From: Novipirellula herctigrandis
GTDB lineage: Bacteria; Planctomycetota; Planctomycetia; Pirellulales; Pirellulaceae
Reading direction: 5' to 3'
Assembly: GCA_007859835.1 (NCBI GenBank)
Contig: SJPJ01000001.1
Coordinates: forward strand, 3,157,922-3,221,921
Length of the DNA stretch: 64,000 nt
In this document: positions 35,081 through 44,201 of the stretch, one piece after another
How the letters are laid out: each line of letters opens with the position of its first letter
Numbering within the stretch: position 1 is the first letter of the stretch
Notes under the pieces: model-generated
Seen by the model: the letters and a program-made list of their open reading frames with translations, nothing else
Databases searched by the model: none
What the model was told of the DNA's origin: nothing
Translations under genes and position numbers: made by a program

Positions 35081-36187
35081 CTACGGTTTGTTTGGCTTCC
35101 CTGCCATCACCTCCATCGACTTATCGAACATGGTCACGATATTGGGAGTCTGTAAAGTAGCGATTCGTTGGCGAGCTCTTTGCGCGGCCTGTTCGCGTTG
35201 TTGCCAATCGGCTAAGCGCTGAACGATACTGACAGCCTCGCCGAGCGTCTCATAGCGAAATTCGTCATCGGCCCAATCGAGGTAACTCAATCGATTCGGC
35301 AGGACAGGTACGGCACCGGCCCAGATTGCTTCACAAACGGCGATGCCAAAGAATTCGTGGTCTGCGGTGGAAACAACGAAATCGACTTGCTCAAGCCAAC
35401 TGCGGTATTCGTCCACCGATTCGACAAAGTCGTCAAACAGTATTCGGTTACCAAAATGTTGGCGAATTTGTGTTAACGCGGGCGCATCATGGTTGCCACG
35501 TTTGCCGAGTAAAACGAGGTTAAATTCCACACCGGCGCGATCCAAAAGCCTCAAAAATTCAACAAATCGGTCGGGGCGTTTGTCGTATTCCCAGCGGGCC
35601 ACCCAGCCGATGCGCAGCGTCGTTCCAGCTTGATTCGCTTGTTGTCGCTTGATCGTCCATGGATCGAACCCAGGTGCGATCACCTGACTTTTTTCTTTCA
35701 GAGAATCGAAATCATGAATCGCGACTGAATCGGGCATCCGACGAACAAAGGACTTCGCCGCGTCGAGAAACCCGTCGAGGTGAAAACGCGAATTGAAAAG
35801 ACAACCATCCGCGGCAATGGCAGTTAGCAAGTTAGTGTAACCGTAATGATGATCGCTTCTTGCATCGGGGGAATCGGGATACATCCATTGGTTCTCATGA
35901 AAATATACCGCCGTCGGCAAGCAACTCAGCTCAACTCGTTTCGTTAAACCACGCCATGTTGGCAAATCGAGCATCGACGAACAAACCAGGGCATCCCAAG
36001 GACTCTCCTCACTCGCACCCCGATCCGCCTGCTTCGCAAAGTCCAATGCCGATGAACGCATTCGCCATTTCCAATGTACCGGCTTTCCCGTCATCAATGT
36101 CCATTGGTGTTGGCTATGCCGGACCACAGAATCGGCGAAAACGCGATGGCTTCCGCCGTAATAAGGTTCGATAAACAGAAAGTGCAT
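35081..36187 (-). CDS. tRNA-queuosine alpha-mannosyltransferase-like glycosyltransferase
   Basis: A 368-residue GT4-type glycosyltransferase. The N-terminal ~170 residues match the DUF3524 domain of the tRNA-queuosine mannosyltransferase QTMAN (GTDC1): MHFLFIEPYYGGSHRVFADS, then MTGKPVHWKWRMRSSALDFA and LPTWRGL. The C-terminal half has the GT-B donor site with IGWVARWEYDKRPDRFVEF and FFGIAVCEAIWAGAVPVLPN. In eukaryotes this enzyme mannosylates Q34 of tRNA-Asp. Here the queuosine substrate is only inferred. It follows a DinB-like gene by 17 bp on the same strand. Confidence 0.75.
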   Translation of the reverse strand: MHFLFIEPYYGGSHRVFADSVVRHSQHQWTLMTGKPVHWKWRMRSSALDFAKQADRGASEESPWDALVCSSMLDLPTWRGLTKRVELSCLPTAVYFHENQWMYPDSPDARSDHHYGYTNLLTAIAADGCLFNSRFHLDGFLDAAKSFVRRMPDSVAIHDFDSLKEKSQVIAPGFDPWTIKRQQANQAGTTLRIGWVARWEYDKRPDRFVEFLRLLDRAGVEFNLVLLGKRGNHDAPALTQIRQHFGNRILFDDFVESVDEYRSWLEQVDFVVSTADHEFFGIAVCEAIWAGAVPVLPNRLSYLDWADDEFRYETLGEAVSIVQRLADWQQREQAAQRARQRIATLQTPNIVTMFDKSMEVMAGKPNKP

Positions 36188-36204
36188 ATTGAATACGCTC
36201 TTCG

Positions 36205-36717
36205 TTACGCCTGCATCGGCGGTTCATCGCCCGATGGTCCGTACATACCAGGGACCGGAATGTCGTTGAGTCGCAAATAGACGCAAAGGATCGCGCGATG
36301 GTGGATTAAGTGATTCATCACGAACGATCGAATAACCACCGAACGAGGCATCGTCATTAACGGTACGCCGCTCTTCGTCAGCGACCATACAAACGCCATT
36401 GCATCATCGTCGACTTTTTCTATCGCCGCGTGTGCGGATGCGACGTTCTTGTCAAACGCTGCAAGGATTTCGTCTCGCGAAGTCAGCGTGGGCGTTTCGT
36501 AGCCTTCGATATCCCATTCCGCTTGGCTCAGTGTTCCTTCAACCCAACCTGGGATTTCAGCTAGGTGATTCGCATTCCATCCGATTGTGTTTGATTTTGG
36601 ATGCGGCTTCCAATCGAATTTATCATCGGACAATGATTCGAGCACTTTGCGAGTGCTCGCCATCTCTTGGTCAAACTCTGGAAGAATTGTCTCTGCGTAA
36701 GTCATCGGTGAATCCAA
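36205..36717 (-). CDS. DinB-family (YfiT-like) protein
   Basis: A 170-residue four-helix bundle of the DinB/YfiT superfamily. It has the typical layout: DNLTI-like first helix, HLAEIPGWVEGTL (His of the putative metal triad), then MTMPRSVVIRSFVMNHLIHHRAILCVYLR, which carries the paired histidines (HLIHHRA), and the end DIPVPGMYGPSGDEPP, a hallmark of this group. The metal-binding histidines suggest a thiol transferase or similar role (bacillithiol/mycothiol-type), unproven. It is translated upstream of the glycosyltransferase gene with a 17-bp gap. Confidence 0.85.
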   Translation of the reverse strand: MDSPMTYAETILPEFDQEMASTRKVLESLSDDKFDWKPHPKSNTIGWNANHLAEIPGWVEGTLSQAEWDIEGYETPTLTSRDEILAAFDKNVASAHAAIEKVDDDAMAFVWSLTKSGVPLMTMPRSVVIRSFVMNHLIHHRAILCVYLRLNDIPVPGMYGPSGDEPPMQA

Positions 36718-36910
36718 AAAGAAAAAAGGAAAAGGGTGCCGCCATCATAACGCAAAAGCAATCGCCAATCTGCGGGCAACTCCTCGAAGCAGATATGGAA
36801 TTGAAAGGCGGGTCTCGTGACGCTTCGTTTCGAAGTGACGGACGAGTCCGAAAGGGATGCCGCCGTGGAAAAATTCGGCAATGGTCGATTGATTCAATGA
36901 GTTCCCATGA

Positions 36911-38389
36911 TCAACCTAACATCGCATGAATAACTCGCGATGGCTTGGTTACGTTGGACAAACGCTGCGGCAACCCTTGGCTCATAAAGGTGAGTTGTTT
37001 GTGGTCAATTCCCATCACATGCAACAGCGTCGCGTGCAAATCGTGCGGACTGACTGGTTCCTCGACGGCTTCGTAGCCGATTTCGTCGGTCGCGCCGATC
37101 GTCGTTCCCGGCTTCACACCACCACCAGCGAACCACATGGTGAAAGCCGCCGGGTTGTGGTCGCGGCCGATAAATTTCATTTCGCGACCGCCACGGTTTT
37201 CACGCATCGGCGTGCGGCCAAATTCACCTCCCCAAATGACCAAGGTTTCGTCTAGTAAACCTCGTCGCTCTAAGTCCTTCAAGAGTGCCGTCATTGGTTG
37301 ATCGACTTCGCGGCAACGATCGCTGAAGCCAACATTAATCGCTTCACTGCCACTAGCGCCATGCGAGTCCCAACCCCAGTGAAATAATTGAATAAACCGC
37401 ACATCGCGTTCAGCCAATCGTCGGGCAAGCAGGCAATTGTTCGCGAACGATTCTTTTCCTGGTTCGGTACCGTACGCTTCGTGAGTCGCGGCGGATTCTT
37501 GTTTCAGATCGAACGCCTCTGAAGCAGCCGTTTGCATCTGAAACGCCATCTCGTATTGTGAAATTCGCGACAAAGTTTCTGGATCCCCGACTTCGGAGTA
37601 AACAGTTTGGTTAAGTCGTTTGAGGGCATCCAGAGCCAAACGCCGTTTTTGCGTCGTCACGTTCTCGGGATTCGATAGGTACAGTACCGGATCCCCCTTC
37701 GATCGGCACTGGACGCCTTGATAAACCGAAGGCAAGAAGCCCGATCCCCAAACACTCTTGCCGGCCGACGGCGTTTTGCCGCCGGACACCAGCACGATGA
37801 ATCCGGGCAAATTGTTGTTCTCGCTGCCCAATCCATACATCGACCACGCTCCAAACGAAGCCGCGCCAAAATTGGAGTTTCCTGTATGCAACAAGAGTTG
37901 CGCCGGCGCGTGGTTAAACTGAGTCGTTTGCATTGACTTGACGAAGCAAACCTTGTCGACAACCGATTTGAAATGGGGAAAACGGTCGGACACCCACGCA
38001 CCGCTGTCGCCAACTTGCTCAAAATCGAATTGTGGTCCGAGCATCTTCGGCACCCCTTGAATGAACGCAAACCGCTTTCCCTTTAGAAAGCTATCGGGGC
38101 AATCCTGTCCATCGAGCGTTTTCAGGTCAGGTTTGTAGTCGAACAACTCCAATTGGCTCGGTGCGCCAGCCATATGCAAAAAGATGACACGTTTGGCTTT
38201 CGCAGGAATCTTGCCCGTCTGCTCGCTGGCCAATAAACTTTTGCCAAATCCCATATCGTCGGCCATCGCCATCCCGGCGAGCCCTAACGAACCGTCTCTC
38301 AGGAAATGCCGCCGCGTGACTCCGCGCAAAACTTGCCGCATCAATGCTTGTTGAATTGGAACATTCATTTGGTTAAGGCTCTTTCCCAA
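36911..38389 (-). CDS. DUF1501 protein
   Basis: A 492-residue exported protein of the DUF1501 family, which belongs to the alkaline phosphatase/sulfatase-like superfamily. The N-terminus has a twin-arginine signal, TRRHFLRDGSLGLAGMAM (residues ~25-42). The body has RVIFLHMAGAPSQLELFDYKP and the metal-site region VIWGGEFGRTPMRENRGGR, GRDHNPAAFTMWFAGGGVKPG and HATLLHVMGID. Function is unknown; it always pairs with DUF1549/1553 proteins in planctomycetes. It overlaps the upstream gene by 25 bp, so the two are co-translated. Confidence 0.93.
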   Translation of the reverse strand: MGKSLNQMNVPIQQALMRQVLRGVTRRHFLRDGSLGLAGMAMADDMGFGKSLLASEQTGKIPAKAKRVIFLHMAGAPSQLELFDYKPDLKTLDGQDCPDSFLKGKRFAFIQGVPKMLGPQFDFEQVGDSGAWVSDRFPHFKSVVDKVCFVKSMQTTQFNHAPAQLLLHTGNSNFGAASFGAWSMYGLGSENNNLPGFIVLVSGGKTPSAGKSVWGSGFLPSVYQGVQCRSKGDPVLYLSNPENVTTQKRRLALDALKRLNQTVYSEVGDPETLSRISQYEMAFQMQTAASEAFDLKQESAATHEAYGTEPGKESFANNCLLARRLAERDVRFIQLFHWGWDSHGASGSEAINVGFSDRCREVDQPMTALLKDLERRGLLDETLVIWGGEFGRTPMRENRGGREMKFIGRDHNPAAFTMWFAGGGVKPGTTIGATDEIGYEAVEEPVSPHDLHATLLHVMGIDHKQLTFMSQGLPQRLSNVTKPSRVIHAMLG

Positions 38390-41283
38390 TTGAGCAGGGT
38401 GTTGCCGATGATCGCCATCGCATCGAAATCAATCCCAGTTTTATCGTTGCCGCACAACTGATCGTATAGCGACCGCAACTCGGACGCATCGGTTTCGCTG
38501 ACCGGTTGCTGCGTTACGTTTTCGACCATAGTCGCGATAACGGCTTCTACATCAGGCGAATCGATCGATTCCGCTCGGTCTTTTTGGCTTGCATGGTGCT
38601 CGATCGCCGATCGTGCTAACGCTTCACCACATTCGACAAAGACCGGATCATTCAGCGTCACCAGGGCTTGCAGCGGAGTGTTCGTGACCGTTCGACGTGG
38701 CGAACACCCCTCGCGTGTTGGCGCGTCAAACGTCAAAAAACTTGGATAGGGACTCGTTCGTTTCCAATACGTGTAGATCGCTCGGCGATATTTTTCATCA
38801 CCCGCTGACGTCTTCCACTTTTGGCTACTGTAGACCGTTTGCCACAAGCCGTCTGGTTGAGGAGGCATAACCGACGGACCGCCCATCGACCGGTTGAGTA
38901 GCCCGGACGCCGCTAGAGCTTGGTCACGCACCATTTCAGCCGTCAATCGGGTTCGCGGACCACGGGCGAGCGATCGATTGGCTCGATCGTTTTCGTAGAG
39001 CGATTCGTCGGCGCGGTTATCTTGGCGGTACGTCGCCGACAACACGATTTCCCGAAGCAGCGGCTTCAAATGCCAACGGTGTGTCGCTTTTAATCTAATC
39101 GCCAAATGCTCCAGCAACTCGGCGTGAGAGGGTGACGCTCCGCTAGAGCCGAAATCTTCTAAAGTTTCGACAATCCCAATACCGAACAATTGCTCCCATA
39201 TTCGATTTGCCCAAACTCGAGCGGTCAATGCATTATCATCACTGACCAACCACTCGGCCAATTCCAAACGATTGACAATGCTTGGCGGATCACCCGACGC
39301 GCTGAACAGTTTTGGGACGCCTGGCGGAACAACACCCCCCTTATCGAGCCAATTGCCCCGGATGAACTCTCGTGTTTCGCGGCTTTGCCTCAGCGGTCGC
39401 GATGCAACCACCGGCAGCTTTCCGCCTTGAATAAGTTTGGCGTTCTTCGATGTCTCTGCGAGTTTAGCCACAGCGTCTTTGTACTGGTCCGATGCAAGCC
39501 GCTCGCACCACTTCACATCGTCACTGACTTCACATCGCATCCGCCGGATTGGTGTCGAAATTTGTCCTGAAGTCGATTGCTTTTGATGGATTTCCAATTG
39601 GATCGATTCGCCATCGGCCAATTCGATAGGCGCGTCGAAGGCGAAAACGGCCCATCGAGGCCCGTGCATTTTCGGGTAGGGACCAACCCCTGCCGCATTC
39701 CCTTGTAACGCATCCTCGGGATTGTTCGGCTCCGTCATTGCATCCACAAAGACGGTTTGTGGAGTAACGGTTCGGGAATCCCCGCCTTCGCTTTTCACAA
39801 ACACCTTCATCATTGAAATGACCGACCCCTGTTCAGGCCATTCCGTGGGGTCGTCTGACAGGGGAAGCAAATGGGTGCGCAGTGCGGTTATGGCGTTGAG
39901 TTTCGTGGAATAGTCCAACGTGTATCGCACACCAACGGGGAAGGTTCCGCCAGCGGCCACGATCTCGTTTCCTTCGATCTTCAATCTGCCTTCGGTCGAT
40001 TCAGCCTTCTCGGGTGTGAGAGCTTGCCAACGAGCATGCTCCGCAACCTCGACTCCCAAATCGTTTCGCTGTTTGCGGCTCTCGATCCATTGCAATTGAC
40101 TATCAATCGCATCCACTTTCGCAGGCCCATTCGGGATGACGAGCGTCGGGAAATCGTTATCCAAGTCACAATCGAGAGTGTTGTTGAACAGCGACATGAC
40201 ACGGTAGTATTCTTCATGGTCGATAGCGTCATACGGATGCGAGTGACACTGCACGCAGCCTAACGTGAACCCTTGCCACACGGTCCATGTCGTATTGACC
40301 CGGTCAATGATCGCGGCAATACGATACTCTTCGTCATCGGTTCCACCTTCGGTATTGGTCAGCGTATTGCGATGCATCGCGGTTGCGATCAGAACGTCCG
40401 AGTCAACTTTGTCGGGATTTTGTTGCAACCACAAATCGCCTGCCAATTGGGCCACTGTAAATTCATCGTACGGCATGTCGGCATTGAAGGCGTCAACCAA
40501 CCAATCGCGATAAGGCCACGCGTCACGGTGCGGATCCTTCTCGAACCCTTTTGAATCCGCATAGCGGGCTAGATCCATCCACAACGAAGCCCACCGCTCA
40601 CCAAACGCAGGACTAGCCAACAATTCATCGACCATGTCAGCGTACGCCGCTTCACAATCAGATGCGTTGTTCGCAAACGATTGCAATTGATCAACGAATC
40701 GTGATGCTTGCTCTTTCGTCGGAGGCAAGCCTGTTAAATCGAACGCCGTGCGGCGCAACCACTGCCGTGGCGGAGCTTCATCGGATGGCTTGATACCATC
40801 GAGACGATGCCGAGCCGCAACGAATCGGTCGAGTGGCTGTTTGGCCCAATCGCTTTGAGCCACGGAATCGAGCGTTCCCGGTTGCAGCGACCCAATCGAC
40901 CAAATTGGATCCCATATTGCTCCTTGGTTGATCCAGCGGCGCAGCGTATCGACATCTTCGGTCGGCACTGGATCGGGGTGCTCTTCGGGCGGTGGCATCC
41001 GCATGTCGGGGTCGTCCGATACGATCCGCTCGATCATCAAGGATGCTTGAGCGTCTCCGGGTTGGATTACCCACCCGTGGGGCGGCAGCACGCTTGCGCC
41101 GTTAACAAACGACACGTCCGAAATTGCTTTCACACCGCCGTGGCATGACGTGCAATACCGCGTCAGAATCGGACGTACATCCGAATTGAAATTGACGGCT
41201 TGCTCATCAGCAAAAGCACTGGACAAAGCGTTAGCAACAACAATGACAATCGCGATCGAAAGCTGCTTCACCACGAACACCAT
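38365..41283 (-). CDS. Planctomycete PSCyt1/DUF1549/DUF1553 protein
   Basis: A 972-residue exported protein with a signal peptide (VKQLSIAIVIVVANALSSAFA) and a c-type haem motif CTSCHGG (about residues 43-49) in the PSCyt1 domain. It then has the DUF1549 region (PLDRFVAARHRLDG; RRTAFDLTGLPPT; RWASLWMDLARYADSKGFEKD) and a DUF1553 region towards the end (LAEWLVSDDNALTARVWANRIWEQLFG; RLTAEMVRDQALAASGLL; TPLQALVTLNDPVFVECGEALA). The DUF1501 gene follows with a 25-bp overlap. The pair is typical of planctomycetes and its function is unknown. Confidence 0.95.
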   Translation of the reverse strand: MVFVVKQLSIAIVIVVANALSSAFADEQAVNFNSDVRPILTRYCTSCHGGVKAISDVSFVNGASVLPPHGWVIQPGDAQASLMIERIVSDDPDMRMPPPEEHPDPVPTEDVDTLRRWINQGAIWDPIWSIGSLQPGTLDSVAQSDWAKQPLDRFVAARHRLDGIKPSDEAPPRQWLRRTAFDLTGLPPTKEQASRFVDQLQSFANNASDCEAAYADMVDELLASPAFGERWASLWMDLARYADSKGFEKDPHRDAWPYRDWLVDAFNADMPYDEFTVAQLAGDLWLQQNPDKVDSDVLIATAMHRNTLTNTEGGTDDEEYRIAAIIDRVNTTWTVWQGFTLGCVQCHSHPYDAIDHEEYYRVMSLFNNTLDCDLDNDFPTLVIPNGPAKVDAIDSQLQWIESRKQRNDLGVEVAEHARWQALTPEKAESTEGRLKIEGNEIVAAGGTFPVGVRYTLDYSTKLNAITALRTHLLPLSDDPTEWPEQGSVISMMKVFVKSEGGDSRTVTPQTVFVDAMTEPNNPEDALQGNAAGVGPYPKMHGPRWAVFAFDAPIELADGESIQLEIHQKQSTSGQISTPIRRMRCEVSDDVKWCERLASDQYKDAVAKLAETSKNAKLIQGGKLPVVASRPLRQSRETREFIRGNWLDKGGVVPPGVPKLFSASGDPPSIVNRLELAEWLVSDDNALTARVWANRIWEQLFGIGIVETLEDFGSSGASPSHAELLEHLAIRLKATHRWHLKPLLREIVLSATYRQDNRADESLYENDRANRSLARGPRTRLTAEMVRDQALAASGLLNRSMGGPSVMPPQPDGLWQTVYSSQKWKTSAGDEKYRRAIYTYWKRTSPYPSFLTFDAPTREGCSPRRTVTNTPLQALVTLNDPVFVECGEALARSAIEHHASQKDRAESIDSPDVEAVIATMVENVTQQPVSETDASELRSLYDQLCGNDKTGIDFDAMAIIGNTLLNWERALTK

Positions 41284-41435
41284 TGAACAAGAAACTGCGG
41301 AGGGTCAAGCCGTTAAAGAAAAACGGACCAAACGAAACGAACTCACCCAGCAGAATCGTACTGGGCATGCAACCAGCATACCCAATCCGTGTCTTGGCGA
41401 CCACAAAAATCAGCAGCCAAGTTCATGCCGCCCGC

Positions 41436-43463
41436 TTAGGACAACAATACCGCCGAAAGTTCCTTGCCGCATGCACCGATTACTTTTTGGATCAACGAGT
41501 CCGCTTGCTCGCCACTGAGTGTTCCGTCATGTCGCTGCAATTCGACCGAAAGCAGAATCCTTTTGCGGTTTGCCCCGTCCTTTTTCGGATCACGATAGGT
41601 TTCGCGGTATGCGACCCCAGCTAGTTCCTCGCCCACGGCGGATCGGACAACTTGCTCAAGCTCACTCCAACGGACAGACTCGGCAACGACGAAATTCAAA
41701 TCACGTTGGACCGAAGGGAACACGCTGACGCTTTGCTGTTGAGGCACCAAACGTGCTGCCTCTAGCAGTTTCACAAGCGACAATTCCGCCGCAACCACTG
41801 GCGAAGGCAACTTCCACGTCTTGAGCACCTTCGGATCGATAATTCCCATGTAGCCAAGATGCCTTTCGCCACAATGAACAGCCAATGCCGCCCCCTTGGC
41901 CAAACCGGGACGCTCGACGGTTTCGACTCGTATCGGGTCGGCAATTCCCATCGAAACACACAATGTCTCGATGACTCCTTTGACCTCCAAATAGTCTTGG
42001 CCTGAAACTAACGCCAACGTGTATTGTTCGTCCGGCAACGCAGCATCGGTTTCGCCAGGTAAATACACATGGGCGATCTCGAACAAGTCCGCATGAATAC
42101 TTGCCATCGCCCAATTGTTTCCGCGTCCTTCAAGCAAACTGGGGATCAACGACCGGCGCAAACAACGGGCTCCCTTTAGCATCGGTGTTTCCGTTTTTAG
42201 CGGCTTGCGTTCGCTCCACGGGCTCACCAACGCATCGATTTGTTTGGTGACCAAGCTTGGTGTCATCGCTTCCGAAATGCCGGCAGTGATCATCACGGAA
42301 CGAACCCGTTCCATCGCGACATCGAACGGACGCTTGCTGCTTGGTGCAACCGGAATGGGCGAGTCCTCGGGGATTTCTTCGTAACCGTGAATCCTAGCGA
42401 CTTCTTCGATCAGGTCCGCTTCACGAGTCAAGTCATGCCGCCACGTGGGAGGAACGTAAGAATCGGTGCCCGGTTTGGAATCGCAGCCGAGCGTCACTAG
42501 AATCCGCTCGACCTCTTCGCGAGGAATCGAAATGCCAAGGATTCGTTCGAGTTGACTTAGCCGAAGCACCACGGGCTCGCGCAGTTCAATGTTGGGTGCG
42601 GTATCGATGACACCGCTCGCCAATTTTCCGCCCGCCGATTCCAGAATCAATTGGCACACGCGCCGGCTTGCCCAATCGACGCCCACGGGATCAACACGGC
42701 GCTCAAACCGATAAGACGATGGGCTATGAAGTTTCAACTTCCGCGCCGTTCGCCGCACCGATAGCGGAGTGAAGATGGCCGCTTCGACGACGAGATTGGT
42801 CGTTGCTTCGTCGACTTCCGAGACGGCACCGCCCATCACGCCCGCGACGGCATTGGCCTCTTTCGCGTCGGCGATCACGCACATCGCAGGCTCAAGTGCA
42901 TAGCTGCGGTGGTCGATCGCTTGGATTGTTTCGCCTTTATTGGCAGGCCGGACAATGATTTTCTCACCCGCCAACTTGGAATAGTCAAACGCATGCAACG
43001 GTTGGCCACATTCCAACATCACGTAATTGGTTGCATCGACGACATTGTTGACCACGCCGATTCCGACCGCTGCAAGTGATTCGGCCATCCAATCCGGACT
43101 CGGACCAACCTTGATGCCTTCAATCACGCGAGCCGTGTAGCGCGGACAGGCCTCGATGAATTGGTTTTCCACTTGCAGTAGTGACTGGACATCGGTTGAC
43201 GATGGCGTCAAATCGATCGAGGGTGTGTTGACAGGCAAATCGTAAAGCACACCGATCTCGCGAGCCACGCCGAGGTGCCCCAAGCAATCGCCGCGATTGC
43301 TGGTCACTTCGAGATCAATGACAACATCCCCGTTCGAGGAACCATCATCAACGGTAGTCGTTTCCTCGTGATTAAGGCCCGAAAGACTTAGCCGCAGGGC
43401 CAAGTCTTCATGTTTCATCGGCAAATCGAGGTAGCGAGAAAGCCATTTCCAGGAGACGAGCAT
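41436..43463 (-). CDS. pheT: Phenylalanyl-tRNA synthetase beta subunit, short form
   Basis: Beta chain of the alpha2-beta2 enzyme. It starts MLVSWKWLSRYLDLP and then goes straight to VVIDLEVTSNRGDCLGHLGVAREI, so the usual N-terminal OB-fold tRNA-binding domain (about residues 40-150 in E. coli) is absent, which explains the 675-residue length against ~800. The B3/B4 domain (VNNVVDATNYVMLECGQPLHAFDY), B5 (RLSQLERILG), the catalytic-like domain and the C-terminal FDX-ACB anticodon-binding domain (VFPSVQRDLNFVVAESVRW) are present. Longer upstream frame to 43589 reads leader sequence. No pheS lies beside it. Confidence 0.92.
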   Translation of the reverse strand: MLVSWKWLSRYLDLPMKHEDLALRLSLSGLNHEETTTVDDGSSNGDVVIDLEVTSNRGDCLGHLGVAREIGVLYDLPVNTPSIDLTPSSTDVQSLLQVENQFIEACPRYTARVIEGIKVGPSPDWMAESLAAVGIGVVNNVVDATNYVMLECGQPLHAFDYSKLAGEKIIVRPANKGETIQAIDHRSYALEPAMCVIADAKEANAVAGVMGGAVSEVDEATTNLVVEAAIFTPLSVRRTARKLKLHSPSSYRFERRVDPVGVDWASRRVCQLILESAGGKLASGVIDTAPNIELREPVVLRLSQLERILGISIPREEVERILVTLGCDSKPGTDSYVPPTWRHDLTREADLIEEVARIHGYEEIPEDSPIPVAPSSKRPFDVAMERVRSVMITAGISEAMTPSLVTKQIDALVSPWSERKPLKTETPMLKGARCLRRSLIPSLLEGRGNNWAMASIHADLFEIAHVYLPGETDAALPDEQYTLALVSGQDYLEVKGVIETLCVSMGIADPIRVETVERPGLAKGAALAVHCGERHLGYMGIIDPKVLKTWKLPSPVVAAELSLVKLLEAARLVPQQQSVSVFPSVQRDLNFVVAESVRWSELEQVVRSAVGEELAGVAYRETYRDPKKDGANRKRILLSVELQRHDGTLSGEQADSLIQKVIGACGKELSAVLLS

Positions 43464-43656
43464 GGGTAGGATCGAGGGGGTTCGGGTTTGAAAACATAGA
43501 ATTTCAGCTCCATACATTATCGAATCGTTCGATTCAGCAAAACCGATCCTCCGCAAATAGTCTTTTCTTTGTGTCCCAGCCTCCCGCACTAGCCAGGAAA
43601 CGTCGATTGCATTAGCATTGCGTGAAATCGTGAAGGAATGCTCAAAAGCAACCTCG

Positions 43657-43731
43657 CGGGCCGTAGCGAAGCCTGGTTATCGCGCCACACTGGGGGTGTG
43701 GAGATCGGAGGTTCGAATCCTCTCGGCCCGA
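43657..43731 (+). tRNA. tRNA-Pro (GGG anticodon)
   Basis: A 75-base cloverleaf: acceptor arms CGGGCCG and CGGCCCG pair perfectly, the D arm is GCG...CGC, the anticodon stem is CCACA/TGTGG with loop CTGGGGG (anticodon GGG, preceded by T33), and the T arm has the usual GGTTCGAATCC core. Discriminator base A; the CCA end is not encoded. It reads CCC and CCU proline codons. It stands upstream of the divergent pheT gene. Confidence 0.95.
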
Positions 43732-43989
43732 CTCTAAGTCCATATGCTAAAAGGACTTGCGGCACTCGGCTTTGTACACACAACCTTGTGAAAACTGATG
43801 TACAAAGAATCGAAAAGGCATCCGCTCTCTCGGATCTTACCTCCGCTAGGCATCCATTTCAAAAGTAAGAACCATTCCGGCAATCTGCCGAGAACAGCTG
43901 TTTAAACTTTACCTTGCCCCCACTTTGATTCCTGACCCGCAGGATCAACTTTCGGGCTCGAAATGGAGATGCGTTTTGAGAATCTTCTC

Positions 43990-44064
43990 GGTGACGCTCC
44001 AAACGGTGACGCTCCAAACGGTGACGCTCCAAACGGTGACGCTCCAAACGGTGACGCTCCAAAC
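43990..44064 (+). repeat. 15-bp tandem array, five perfect copies
   Basis: Unit GGTGACGCTCCAAAC, five identical copies, period 15, followed by GGTGATTCC. Identical copies imply recent expansion. There are no spacers of unique sequence, so it is not a CRISPR array. Confidence 0.95.
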
Positions 44065-44158
44065 GGTGATTCCGGCGGATGGAGGGCGCCGGTTTGGTGT
44101 GAGATTGTCTCGCCACTCTCTATCGCTATTAAGATCTCGAAATTTGGGGCGACTTTTT

Positions 44159-44201
44159 CTCGCATCTGGGTTTTCTCGCATCTGGGTTTTCTCGCATCTG
44201 G
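44159..44201 (+). repeat. 16-bp tandem array, about 2.7 copies
   Basis: Unit CTCGCATCTGGGTTTT, two full copies (44159-44174, 44175-44190) and a partial third that diverges after CTCGCATCTGG. No coding function is evident. Confidence 0.85.

Noticed and set aside
43990-44064. CRISPR-like array
   Set aside because: Repeats are contiguous 15-bp units with no spacers and no cas genes nearby.
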